Under the pieces are notes generated by a model. It had not been told where the DNA came from, ran no database searches, and saw only the letters and a list, made by a program, of their open reading frames with translations. The translations under genes were made by a program, and so were the position numbers. DNA of 55,441 nt from DATGLW01 sp035293965 (lineage in GTDB: Bacteria; Actinomycetota; Acidimicrobiia; Acidimicrobiales; RAAP-2), in contig DATGLW010000120.1 of the NCBI GenBank assembly GCA_035293965.1, forward strand, positions 1-55,441, in the 5' to 3' direction. Below, one piece after another: positions 15,068 to 22,877 of the stretch. Each line of letters starts with the position of its first letter. Position 1 is the stretch's first letter.

Positions 15068-17527
15068 TCAACGAGCCCGCGTGTTCTCCAGGGTGGCCGG
15101 ATGCGCCAGCGCCCGGCTCCACGCCGTCGTGGCGGTGACCAATGCCCGACCCCACGAGCTGTGGTGCTTCCCCCAGCCCTTGTGCGTGGCGAGGTCCGCC
15201 CGGCCCCGCCGGTGATGCGACCGGTCCTTCGAGCTGAGCGTCGACCTCACCTCCCCCCTCCGGTGGCCGGAGCGGTGGTGCCCGCGGCCCGAGGTGGCAC
15301 GCCCACCGGCAGTCGAGGAAGGCGCCGAGAGATCCCTTCCCTGGCTCGACGCCCCAGTGCCCGAAGCAAGCGCCGCCTGGGTCGCCAACGCGGTCGGCCC
15401 CGGAGCATCGCCGGTCGTCGCCCCCGCACCCTCGTGCAGCGTCGTCGGTGGTGGCGTCGTGGCCGGTGGTGGCGCGCCCTGTCCTTGGGCCGCGTTCGGC
15501 TGGAGCACCGGTGCCGGCGAGGCGCCCGGGCACGACATCAACCCGATCAGGTCGCCGTGAGAAGGGTCCCCCGTCTCCCCGATGCCGGTCGCCACGCCGA
15601 AGCACTCGAGGACCGAGCGCGCCACCCCGACCTGGTCCACCGGCGTCGACTGGGTCGACCCGGGCCGGTGCGAGATGACGACGGTGAAGATCCGTCCTCC
15701 GTTGGCATCGCCGAAACCGCTGGAATCGGTCGATTGGCCCTCGTCCCACGTGATGATGATCGACGCGTTGGGATCGTCCGCGTACCAGCTCGACCCGGTG
15801 AGCGCACCGACCTGCGCCCCCAGCCACGCGTCGCCGGTCGAGATCGGACAGTCGTGCACGTCGTCGCACATGTTCGGGACGATGTAGAGCAGATCCGGCG
15901 CCGTGCCGGCCTGGAGCTCCGCCGCCAGCTGGGAATAGTCCACGACCCCCGACTGGTCCGGGGTGCTGTAGAGCTGCGGGACGTGGTGCACCGCGTACAG
16001 TGACGTGTCGGTCATGCCCGAGAAGTCCTCCGCGTAGGCGCGCCAGCTGTAGCCGGCCGCAGCGAGCTCATCGCCGATCGATGAGCCCGCCTGCTCGTGT
16101 GCCGGCGGATTGCTGTCGTCGGTCACGCCGGCCACGCCGAACCACTGGGCGAGGTAGTTCCCGAGGCTCGGGTGGTCCTGCCCGTAGCTGTCGGCTGCGA
16201 AACCGTCGGACTGTGCCACGTGGTTCAGGAACGGCGCCGCCGGGTTCCCGAGCACGTCGGACTGTGCCAGGTTCTCCATCGTGATGATGGCGACGTGTGG
16301 TGGCCCCTGCGGAGTGGACGTGGCCGTCGACGACGGTGCGCCCGTTGCCGGCACCACCGCCGGGCTCGTCGGCGTGGGCGGGGGCGTCGGCGCGCTCGTC
16401 GGCGGGGCCGTGGGCGCAGCTGGGCTCGAGGCCGAGGCGCCGGCGGTGGAGGCGATCCCGCCGGGCCCGAAGTCGTGGCCGAGGGCGGTAAGCGTCTGGG
16501 GGTTCTGCCCGCCCCCCAGGCTGCTCGTGCCGTAGTCCCAGAAGGTGGCTTCCACCACGTTGTGCGAAGCGATCCACGCTGCCATGTCGTTGACGAAGGT
16601 CGGGTCGTCGCCGCCCGAGACCTGCTGGCTCGCGGCGGTCACCGGCCCGCCGTTGTTGGACGGGCCCCACCCGAGGCCCCACTCGGGGAATGCCATCCGC
16701 TTGCCGTGCTGCGCCGAGAACTGGGCCAGCCAGTCCAAGCCGTACTGCTGCTGTTCCATGTTGGTGAACTCTGCCGCGGCGCCCGGGTAACTGCCCCATT
16801 CGGCGTCGTAGACGTCGAGGCCGATCCAGTCGACGTAGCTGTCACCCGGGTAGTAGGACGCGAGGTCCACACTGCCTCCCCGCGTCGGGTTCCACTCGAA
16901 GCGGAAGTTCGCACCTGGGACAGCACGCATCGTGTCGACGATCTGACGCCAGTAGGCGACGAAGTCGGCGGCACTGCCGGCGTTGACCCCCCAGGGGAAC
17001 CAGTCGCCGTTGAACTCCCAACCGAGGCGGATGACCGAGCTCCCCTGTCCGCCTGCGACCAGGGCCCTGGCTGCAGCGGCGAAGTAGGGGTCGTACGCCC
17101 CGCTGGCACCGGCTGCCAACGAGCCCCCTGAGCTCGGCAGCATCGCGATGCCCCAGATCATCTGATAGCCGGACGCAGCCCAGTCAGCGATCTGCTGGGC
17201 ATCGGGGTTCGAGATCGTCTGCCACGAGGTGCCGTCGAGGAAGTCCATGGCATATGCGGGCTGCTGACCGATCGACTGCCCCAATTGCTGGACGCCCGAC
17301 ACGTTGTCCCACCCTGCGAAGACACCAAGGGGGCCCGGCCCCGCCTCGCTCAACGACGTCGTCACCGTGACCGCCGCGGCGACGATCAGCGCGCACGCCG
17401 TCACCACCGACAGCAGGGTCCGGCGGTGCAGGCGGTGGCGCAGGCCCTCGTTCCCAGGCGATCCCTTCGATCCCGTAGCGCGCGGCATGCGTGGGGCACG
17501 TCGGTCCTGACGGTGGTGACTGAGCAC
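15068..17527 (-). CDS. Secreted fusion: GH26-like glycosidase + phosphoesterase (AcpA/PF04185-like)
   Basis: 819 residues. A signal peptide or anchor lies at about 35-60 (Arg/His-rich, then TLLSVVTACALIVAAAV). Residues 66-355 are GH26-like, with acid/base Glu171 in LGWEFNGDWFPW and nucleophile Glu282 in MAFPEWGLG. Residues 358-408 are a Pro/Thr/Ala linker. Residues 409-665 are an alkaline/acid phosphatase-type phosphoesterase: IITMENL, DHPSLGNYLA, VPNMCDDVHDC, IITWDEG. The tail (670-819) is Pro/Thr-rich then strongly basic with many His/Arg/Lys. It probably acts outside the cell on phosphorylated polysaccharide (inference). GTG 17527 is preceded by AAGGAG with 10-base spacing; an in-frame ATG at 17488 would also keep the signal peptide. 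Confidence 0.85.
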   Translation of the reverse strand: MLSHHRQDRRAPRMPRATGSKGSPGNEGLRHRLHRRTLLSVVTACALIVAAAVTVTTSLSEAGPGPLGVFAGWDNVSGVQQLGQSIGQQPAYAMDFLDGTSWQTISNPDAQQIADWAASGYQMIWGIAMLPSSGGSLAAGASGAYDPYFAAAARALVAGGQGSSVIRLGWEFNGDWFPWGVNAGSAADFVAYWRQIVDTMRAVPGANFRFEWNPTRGGSVDLASYYPGDSYVDWIGLDVYDAEWGSYPGAAAEFTNMEQQQYGLDWLAQFSAQHGKRMAFPEWGLGWGPSNNGGPVTAASQQVSGGDDPTFVNDMAAWIASHNVVEATFWDYGTSSLGGGQNPQTLTALGHDFGPGGIASTAGASASSPAAPTAPPTSAPTPPPTPTSPAVVPATGAPSSTATSTPQGPPHVAIITMENLAQSDVLGNPAAPFLNHVAQSDGFAADSYGQDHPSLGNYLAQWFGVAGVTDDSNPPAHEQAGSSIGDELAAAGYSWRAYAEDFSGMTDTSLYAVHHVPQLYSTPDQSGVVDYSQLAAELQAGTAPDLLYIVPNMCDDVHDCPISTGDAWLGAQVGALTGSSWYADDPNASIIITWDEGQSTDSSGFGDANGGRIFTVVISHRPGSTQSTPVDQVGVARSVLECFGVATGIGETGDPSHGDLIGLMSCPGASPAPVLQPNAAQGQGAPPPATTPPPTTLHEGAGATTGDAPGPTALATQAALASGTGASSQGRDLSAPSSTAGGRATSGRGHHRSGHRRGEVRSTLSSKDRSHHRRGRADLATHKGWGKHHSSWGRALVTATTAWSRALAHPATLENTRAR

Positions 17528-17690
17528 GTTCGCCGGTCTCCTTCGTGTGATCGGTCGTCGTCACGAAAGCCATCGATCGCCACCGGCGCGGTCCACGAGT
17601 CGTGCCGCGCGCGTGATCCACACGCATGCGGTCTGCGCGACGTCGCACAGCCGACCGCATCCGAGTGATGATCACACTCCGCCCGCGCGA

Positions 17691-17720
17691 GACCCTAGAG
17701 GGTCACGAGCATCCCGTCAA
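17691..17720 (-). promoter_or_regulatory. Promoter with overlapping palindrome, upstream of the GH26 fusion
   Basis: Minus-strand TTGACG (17715-17720), a 17-base spacer and TAGGGT (17692-17697) form one of the best promoters in the window. The dyad GACCCT-AG-AGGGTC (17691-17704) overlaps the -10. A second dyad, GTGAT-G-ATCAC (17665-17675), lies just downstream of the expected start near 17685. The leader to the GTG is about 160 bases. Both dyads are candidate operators for a regulated gene. Confidence 0.6.
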
Positions 17721-17741
17721 AGATTTGGCGCCGAGGTGGGC

Positions 17742-18500
17742 TCAAGAGCATGCGTCGCGTTCAAGCAACGCGCCCGCGAGCCGCGCCAGGCTCTCCGCGC
17801 GCACGCCCGCATGCAGGGCCCATTCCCGCGCACCGCCGTGGCGCGCCTGCAAACCATCGAGGAAATGCCGCATGGTTGCAGCATCGACGCGAAAACGCGA
17901 CGCGGGGATCTCGCCGATCCTCGGGCCGTGCACCGGGTCGCGCCGCAGGCGCGACAGGATCAGGTCCATGCGCGTGCGCGTGAGCACGTAGTCGTCGACG
18001 ATCACCTCGTGCTGCACCCCGACGATGTCGAGCACGAGCGCCGCCAGGACCCCTGTTCGGTCCTTGCCGGCCGTGCAGTGGAACACGAGCGGAAGGCAGT
18101 CTTCGTCGGCCACCATCTCGATGGCCTCGACGAGCGGCCCGCGCCCGACCTCGAGGTACCAGAGGTAACGCGCGGCGGTGTCGTCGCCCTCAGGCTCGGG
18201 CGCCCCCCGGGTGTCGTCGCCCTCCTCCGGCAAGACCGGTGCATGCAGGTACGTCACCGAGCGCGTACCCAGTGGCCCGCGCCCCGTCCGCTCGACCTCG
18301 GTGGCCGTCCGAAGGTCGATCACCGCCGCCAGCCCGAGGTCCTGGAGGACGTCGAGATCGTCGTCGGTCAGCTCGTGGAGGGTGTCACTGCGGAACAGCC
18401 GACCCCATCGGGTGACCCGGCCGTCGACGGTCGGGTAGCCACCGAGGTCACGGAAGTTGCAGGCGCCGACGAGAGGAAGGAGCCGGTCGCGGTTCGCCAC
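17742..18500 (-). CDS. Protein tyrosine/serine phosphatase (Y_phosphatase3 / PtpB-like)
   Basis: 252 residues. The P-loop HCTAGKDRTG (His141-Gly150; Cys142, Arg148) is the CX5R active site of the bacterial PtpB/Y_phosphatase3 family (PF13350). The N-terminal LVGACNFRDLGGYPTVDGRVTRWGRLFRSD is the family's conserved beginning. It probably dephosphorylates protein or lipid phosphate in the cytosol, as no signal peptide is seen. GTG 18500 is chosen because homology begins there; the open frame upstream is low-complexity. The ribosome site is weak (GATGAG). Confidence 0.88.
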   Translation of the reverse strand: MANRDRLLPLVGACNFRDLGGYPTVDGRVTRWGRLFRSDTLHELTDDDLDVLQDLGLAAVIDLRTATEVERTGRGPLGTRSVTYLHAPVLPEEGDDTRGAPEPEGDDTAARYLWYLEVGRGPLVEAIEMVADEDCLPLVFHCTAGKDRTGVLAALVLDIVGVQHEVIVDDYVLTRTRMDLILSRLRRDPVHGPRIGEIPASRFRVDAATMRHFLDGLQARHGGAREWALHAGVRAESLARLAGALLERDACS

Positions 18501-18643
18501 AGGCTCATCTTGTCCGACGCGGCAGCCGTCTGCGGTGCGGCCGGCGGGCCCGCACGTCCGCCCAGGGTCATCCGCCCCGGGCGCGTCGTCGGCACCCGGA
18601 CCCCGCGATGGCGCCATGGTGCCCCGGGACCCTGCCGTCAGGC

Positions 18644-18673
18644 GACGACCCCCGGCGGTAGCCGGGGGTCGTC
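18644..18673. terminator. 13-bp perfect hairpin between the thioesterase and phosphatase genes
   Basis: GACGACCCCCGGC, loop GGTA, GCCGGGGGTCGTC: a perfect 13-bp stem directly after the thioesterase stop (18698) on the minus strand. There is no U-tract on either side, so it would be an I-shaped (tail-less) terminator or an mRNA stabiliser. It is flanked by an imperfect direct repeat that starts CCATGGT and ends GCCGTCA (about 18614-18640 and 18674-18700). Confidence 0.55.
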
Positions 18674-18697
18674 CCATGGTCCCCCCGATCCCGGCCG

Positions 18698-19129
18698 TCA
18701 GCCCGGCGCCAGGCGCCGGAGCCAGTCCGGGGTGCGGGTGGGGCGGCCGGTGGGACCGACCACCGCGTGGCGGGTCGAGGCGGACGCGCACGGCTCGCCG
18801 TCCACGGCCAGCAGGTAGTCCATGCGGAAGCTGGCCGCGCGCACCTCGCCCAGGACCGCGCCCACCCGTGCCAGGTCGTCGAAGCGGAGGGGACGCAGGT
18901 AGCGGATGGCCAGCTCGGCAACCGGGAAGTCCAGCCCCGCTGAGCGGACATCGGTGTAGGGGTGCCCGAGGGAGCGGAGGTACTCGACCCTGGCCACCTC
19001 GAGGTAGACGAGGTACGAGGCGTGGTGGGCGACCCCCATGGCGTCGGTGTCGGCGAAGCGCACCCGGACCTCGGTCACGAACGGGTACGACGACAGGTCG
19101 GCGAGTGGCCTGCCCTCACCCTCCCTCAC
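18698..19129 (-). CDS. Acyl-CoA thioesterase, YbgC/FadM-type hotdog fold
   Basis: 143 residues, one 4HBT hotdog domain. VRFADTDAMGVAHHASYLVYLEVARVEYL carries the active-site Asp and the GxxHHxxY region typical of YbgC/FadM thioesterases. It hydrolyses acyl-CoA; chain preference is unknown. GTG 19127-19129 follows GGAGG closely. It lies 28 bases after the methyltransferase gene on the same strand and is likely co-transcribed with it, ending at the 18644 hairpin. Confidence 0.88.
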   Translation of the reverse strand: MREGEGRPLADLSSYPFVTEVRVRFADTDAMGVAHHASYLVYLEVARVEYLRSLGHPYTDVRSAGLDFPVAELAIRYLRPLRFDDLARVGAVLGEVRAASFRMDYLLAVDGEPCASASTRHAVVGPTGRPTRTPDWLRRLAPG

Positions 19130-19157
19130 CGGGCCTCCCTGCGAGGAGGTGGCTCCC

Positions 19158-19754
19158 TCAACGCCGGACGGCCACGACCAGGGTGTCGATCGCCCGGCGG
19201 GGACCCTCGGGCGTGTCGACGCTGCGGTAGACGTGCTCGGCCCTGGCCACCTCGAGCTGGCCCGCCCATGCCGCCGCTTCGCCCGGCTCGTAGAGGACCG
19301 AGGGGTCCTGTGGCCCGCCCACGCCGCCGGCCAGGTTGGCCCGGGCATGACCGACCAGCAGGAGGGCGCCGCCCGGGACCAGCGCGGTCGCGGCGCGGCC
19401 GACGACGGCAGCCATGTCGCCTGCGGGGAGCTGCAGGTAGGACAGGAGGACGAGCTCGAAGTTCTCCGGCAGGGGCTGCCAGGCGAGGACGTCGTCGCAC
19501 AACCAGTCGACGGCCACGCCCGCCGCCTCGGCCAGCCGGCGGGCCTTGCCGATGGCGACCGCCGAGAAGTCGATGGCGGTGACCCGCCACCCCCGGGTGG
19601 CCAGCCAGATCGCGTTGCGCCCCTCGCCGCAGGCCACGTCGAGCGCACGGCCTGGTGGGAGCGGTCCCGCCACCTCGGCCACGAAGACGTTGGGCTCGGC
19701 CGACCACACGAGCTCGCGGGACGCGTAGCGCTCGTCCCACTGGTGTCTGTCCAC
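19158..19754 (-). CDS. Class I SAM-dependent methyltransferase
   Basis: 198 residues. Motif I is ALDVACGEGRNAIWLA, followed by the acidic loop VTAIDFSAVAIGKAR and LLSYLQLP. The opening WDERYASRELVWSAEPNVFV resembles TehB/thiol-methyltransferase-like enzymes. The substrate is unknown. GTG 19752-19754 has GGGAGG with 6-base spacing. It sits 60 bases downstream of the CsoR-family gene on the same strand, so it may be part of that regulon. Confidence 0.86.
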   Translation of the reverse strand: MDRHQWDERYASRELVWSAEPNVFVAEVAGPLPPGRALDVACGEGRNAIWLATRGWRVTAIDFSAVAIGKARRLAEAAGVAVDWLCDDVLAWQPLPENFELVLLSYLQLPAGDMAAVVGRAATALVPGGALLLVGHARANLAGGVGGPQDPSVLYEPGEAAAWAGQLEVARAEHVYRSVDTPEGPRRAIDTLVVAVRR

Positions 19755-19814
19755 CGAAACCCTCCCCGCTCCTTCGATCCCTCGCCGATCGCTCGCGGAC
19801 TGCGCCGCCGCCGC

Positions 19815-20084
19815 TCAGGCGAGCTTCATGAACATCCGCTCGACAGCCTGGAGCGGGTACCCGTTCGCAGCGGCCTCCTCGGGATGGTCGAGGCAGTACG
19901 TGAGGCCTGCTGCGACCAGCCTGAACCCAGCCTGCTCGAGCGCCTTGGAGGCCGCGGAGAGCTGGGAGATCACGTCGCGGCACTCGCGACCCTCCGCCAG
20001 CATGCGCTCGACCCCTTGGACCTGGCCGGCGACCCGGCGCAGTCGCTTGCGCACCTCGTCGACGACCTCGGCGGGGAGCTCCAT
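19815..20084 (-). CDS. CsoR/RcnR/CstR-family transcriptional repressor, CstR-like ligand set
   Basis: 89 residues, all-helical DUF156 fold (VRKRLRRVAGQVQGVERMLAEGRECRDVISQLSA, written here in part). Sensor positions: Cys35 and Cys64 are present 29 residues apart, but the position between them that is His in copper-sensing CsoR (25 after the first Cys) is Gly60, and there is no RcnR-type N-terminal His. That is closer to the sulfane-sulfur sensor CstR than to a Cu(I) or Ni/Co sensor. It starts at ATG 20084 with AGGAGG at 5 bases. Its own promoter carries a CsoR-type GC-core dyad, suggesting autoregulation. Confidence 0.88.
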   Translation of the reverse strand: MELPAEVVDEVRKRLRRVAGQVQGVERMLAEGRECRDVISQLSAASKALEQAGFRLVAAGLTYCLDHPEEAAANGYPLQAVERMFMKLA

Positions 20085-20253
20085 CGTTGCCTCCTGTCCG
20101 TTCTCGTCCCGGATCATGGCACGGCCGTGGTCCGGCGCCTGCCCCGGCATGGCAGGACCCGCCCAGCCGGGCACGGCCCTACCCTGCCGGGCAGGGAACC
20201 ACGGCCCGTCAGCGGACGCGCCACCGCGCCGCGCTCCCTTGCCGGCGTCTGAA

Positions 20254-20283
20254 ACCCATACCGGGTACTGTATAGGTCTCCAA
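20254..20283 (-). promoter_or_regulatory. Promoter and candidate operator of the CsoR-family gene
   Basis: Minus-strand TTGGAG (20278-20283), a 17-base spacer and TATGGG (20255-20260). The spacer/-10 contains GTACCCGGTATGGGT (minus strand), a GC-core element flanked by TAC/GTA of the type bound by CsoR-family proteins. It is an unusually AT-rich spot for this region. The leader is about 160 bases. Confidence 0.5.
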
Positions 20284-20284
20284 C

Positions 20285-20371
20285 TCTCGACCCCGGCGCG
20301 GAGGGACACGCCGTGGCGCAGGGCGTGCAGATGGGTCCTCACGCCCTCGACCCCGCGCGCGGAGGGACAGG
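20285..20371. repeat. Direct repeat pair upstream of the CsoR-family and Mop regulator genes
   Basis: Two near-identical copies of a roughly 27-base element beginning CTCGACCCCG and ending GGAGGGACA(C/G)GCC, starting at about 20286 and 20344, with 58-base spacing. They lie between the two divergent regulator genes. The rest of 20085-20436 holds no gene. Confidence 0.55.
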
Positions 20372-20420
20372 CCAGGAGGGAGGAGGGGGCGCATCACGTC
20401 GAGCAGCGGGGCGCGCGGCG

Positions 20421-20426
20421 TAGGAT
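20421..20426 (+). promoter_or_regulatory. -10 element of the Mop regulator gene
   Basis: TAGGAT followed by 10 bases and ATG 20437. It overlaps the alternative ATG at 20425, which is why 20437 is preferred as start. Confidence 0.4.
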
Positions 20427-20436
20427 GCGCAGTCCG

Positions 20437-20835
20437 ATGGAAGGCTACAGCGTGGGCGAGGCGGCGGCGGTCCTCGGCGTGAGCCCCGACACCGTCCGGC
20501 GATGGGTCGACGGGGGCCAGCTGGCAGCAGCGCGCACGCCGGGCGGCAGGCGCCGGATCGACGGCGTCGACCTGGCACGCTTCGCCCAGTCCCTGTACCC
20601 GGGCCCCGACCCCCACCACGCCCGCAGAGAGTCGGCCCGCAACCGGTTCCCCGGCATCGTCACCAACATCGTGAAGGACACGGTGATGGCCCAGGTGGAG
20701 CTGCAGTCGGGGCCCTTCCGGATCGTGGCGCTGGTGAGCAGGGCGGCCGTCGACGACATGGGCCTCCGGACGGGCGTGATGGTCGACGCCGTCGTGAAGG
20801 CGACCAACGTCCTCATCGAGTCGCCCGGGCGCTGA
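20437..20835 (+). CDS. Molybdate-binding HTH regulator (MerR/excisionase-type HTH + Mop domain)
   Basis: 132 residues. The N-terminal YSVGEAAAVLGVSPDTVRRWVDGGQLAAARTPGGRRRI is a DNA-binding helix-turn-helix of the MerR/excisionase type. The C-terminal RNRFPGIVTNIVKDTVMAQVELQSGPFRIVALV is a single Mop/TOBE oxyanion-binding domain ending VVKATNVLI. It likely senses molybdate or tungstate and controls the neighbouring mod genes (inference from domains and context). ATG 20437 is chosen; ATG 20425 lies in the -10. It converges on modBC across 107 bases. Confidence 0.85.
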   Translation: MEGYSVGEAAAVLGVSPDTVRRWVDGGQLAAARTPGGRRRIDGVDLARFAQSLYPGPDPHHARRESARNRFPGIVTNIVKDTVMAQVELQSGPFRIVALVSRAAVDDMGLRTGVMVDAVVKATNVLIESPGR

Positions 20836-20861
20836 GGGCCCTGGCGAGGCGCACGGCCCGG

Positions 20862-20951
20862 GGCCCGGGATCCTCACGGCCCGCCTGTTGCCACGATGGC
20901 TGGTGCGGCGACGTGGCGCACCAGGTGACTGGCCCGGGATCCTCACGGCCC
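20862..20951. repeat. 21-base direct repeat pair with hairpin between converging mop and modBC genes
   Basis: An identical 21-base word starting GGCCCGGGATCC occurs at 20862-20882 and 20931-20951; the second copy spans the modBC stop. Between them, TGGTGCG-N9-CGCACCA (20901-20923) forms a 7-bp hairpin that could serve as a bidirectional terminator. Confidence 0.6.
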
Positions 20952-22877
20952 CTCCCGCTGCCAGCTCGTCCCTCCGGCCGACTCGAGCTCGGCCGGCCCC
21001 GCCGGCCCCCGCACGCGGGCTGCCGGCCCCAGCCGGCCGACTGCCAGCGCCGTGCCGGCTCGCGGCGTGGGCGCGGGCGCGGCCGGCCACACCATGACGG
21101 CGTCGGCCGGGATCGCAATCCGACAGGTGTCGCCCGGCGCGAGCCGGGCCGGCTCATCGAGGCGCGCGTGCAGCTCGACCGCGGACCCGAGGCGCACTTC
21201 GAGCGCTGCCACCGCCCCGAGGTCGGCCACGTCGGTGACCGTCGCCACGTACGGGCCGGCGCCCACGCCGACCCGCTCGGTCCGGATGCCCCAGACCACC
21301 TCGGTCCCTGGGGCCATCCCTTCGGTGGCGGCCACCACCCTGACGTCGCCGGACTCGACTTCGCCGGGAGCCCGGACGAGCCCCCGGACCAGGTTGCGGA
21401 CGCCAAGGAGGGCTGCCACCTCTGGGGAGGCAGGCCGGCCGAACACCTCCTGGCGGGGCCCGGCCTGGAGCACCTGGCCACCGACCAGCACGATCACCTC
21501 GTCAGCGAGGAACGCAGCCTCCTCGGGGTCGTGGGTGACGAGCACCGTCGAGAGCCCGGCCTCGCGCTGGAGCCGCCGGAGCTCGGTCCGCAACTGGTGG
21601 CGCACGGCCGTGTCGAGGGCGGAGAAGGGCTCGTCGAGGAGGACGAGGTCCGGCCGGCGCGCCAGAGCCTGGGCGAGCGCCACCCGCTGGCGCTGCCCGC
21701 CCGACAGCTCGGCCGGCAGCCGACGGGCCAGGTCGCCGAGGGCGAGCCGCTCGAGCCAGTAGGCGGCGATCGCGGGCTCGGCGCCCGCGCCGAGGCAGAC
21801 CTGCTCCCACACGGTGAGGTGCGGCGGCAACCCGTAGCCCTGGGGGACGTAGCCGAGCCGCCGCCCCTCCGCCGGCACGCTCCCCACCGACCGGCCGCCG
21901 TAGGTGACCGCCCCGGCATCGGGGCCGAGGAGGCCGGCCAGGGCACGCAGGGTCACCGTCTTGCCCGAACCCGATGGGCCCAGGACCGCCAGGCGCGCGG
22001 TACGCGCCTCGTAGGCCACCTGGAGATGGAAGGTGCCGACCACCACGTCGAGGTCGCACCCCACCGGGGTGGGACTGCCCGGGCCGGGCGCCACGGGCAC
22101 CGGCAGCCCCAACGGCGCGCGACGCCGCCGGGGGAGGCGACGCCGGCCGAGTGCCGCCACGGCGGCCGCCACCGCGAGGGCGATGGCGGTGGGCGCCTGG
22201 GTCGCCGGCACACCCGTGCTCGAGAACTGCACGAAGGTGAGGACCGGCAGGGTGAAGGGGTGGTAGGCGAGGATGACCGTCGCGCCGTACTCCCCGAACG
22301 CCCGGAGCCACGACAGCACGAGGCCGGCTCGGATCCCCGGGGCGGCGATCGGCAGGCTCACCCGCCAGAACCGCGCCAGCTCGCGGTGGCCGAGCGTGGC
22401 GGCGTGGTCCGTCACCGACGGGTCGATCGAGGCGAACGCTGCGCGGGCGGTGACCACGAGGAACGGCGAGGCCACGAACGTCTGGGCCAGCACGACGCCG
22501 GCCATGGTGTCCGTCAGTCGGCCGCCGAGCGCCTGGCCGATGGCGCTGTAGGGACCGACGAGCTCGATCAGCAGGAGGCCGCCCATGAGGGGCGGCATCG
22601 CCAGGGGCAGCTGCACCAGGACGCCCACCACGGTCGCCACCCGGCTTTTCGAACGGGCGAGCACGTAGGCCAGCGGCACACCGAGCAGCCCGACGAGGCC
22701 CGCCGACACGGTGGCGGTCACCACCGACACGTAGAGCGCCCCGGCCAGGCCGGGCTGGCCGAAGCCCGCGCCGTGTGACGTGGCCAGCCGGACGAGGAAG
22801 GCCACGACCGGTACGAGGAGGTAGAGGGCGAGGAGGCCCCCGAGCCACGGGAGCGGCGCGACGGCGCCGCGTCTCAC
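20943..22877 (-). CDS. modBC: Molybdate/tungstate ABC transporter, fused permease-ATPase
   Basis: 644 residues joining two subunits usually encoded separately. Residues 1-245 are a ModB-type permease with about five to six helices and the EAA-loop region LRAFGEYGATVI. Residues 270-510 are a ModC-type ATPase: Walker A LGPSGSGK (299-306), LSGGQ (391-395), LLDEP (413-417), VTHD (H-loop). Residues about 515-590 are a TOBE-like oxyanion domain, followed by a low-complexity Ala/Pro/Gly tail. It imports molybdate or tungstate with ModA. The start overlaps the ModA stop by 4 bases. The frame is continuous through the ModB-ModC junction, so this looks like a true fusion. Confidence 0.92.
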   Translation of the reverse strand: MRRGAVAPLPWLGGLLALYLLVPVVAFLVRLATSHGAGFGQPGLAGALYVSVVTATVSAGLVGLLGVPLAYVLARSKSRVATVVGVLVQLPLAMPPLMGGLLLIELVGPYSAIGQALGGRLTDTMAGVVLAQTFVASPFLVVTARAAFASIDPSVTDHAATLGHRELARFWRVSLPIAAPGIRAGLVLSWLRAFGEYGATVILAYHPFTLPVLTFVQFSSTGVPATQAPTAIALAVAAAVAALGRRRLPRRRRAPLGLPVPVAPGPGSPTPVGCDLDVVVGTFHLQVAYEARTARLAVLGPSGSGKTVTLRALAGLLGPDAGAVTYGGRSVGSVPAEGRRLGYVPQGYGLPPHLTVWEQVCLGAGAEPAIAAYWLERLALGDLARRLPAELSGGQRQRVALAQALARRPDLVLLDEPFSALDTAVRHQLRTELRRLQREAGLSTVLVTHDPEEAAFLADEVIVLVGGQVLQAGPRQEVFGRPASPEVAALLGVRNLVRGLVRAPGEVESGDVRVVAATEGMAPGTEVVWGIRTERVGVGAGPYVATVTDVADLGAVAALEVRLGSAVELHARLDEPARLAPGDTCRIAIPADAVMVWPAAPAPTPRAGTALAVGRLGPAARVRGPAGPAELESAGGTSWQREGP

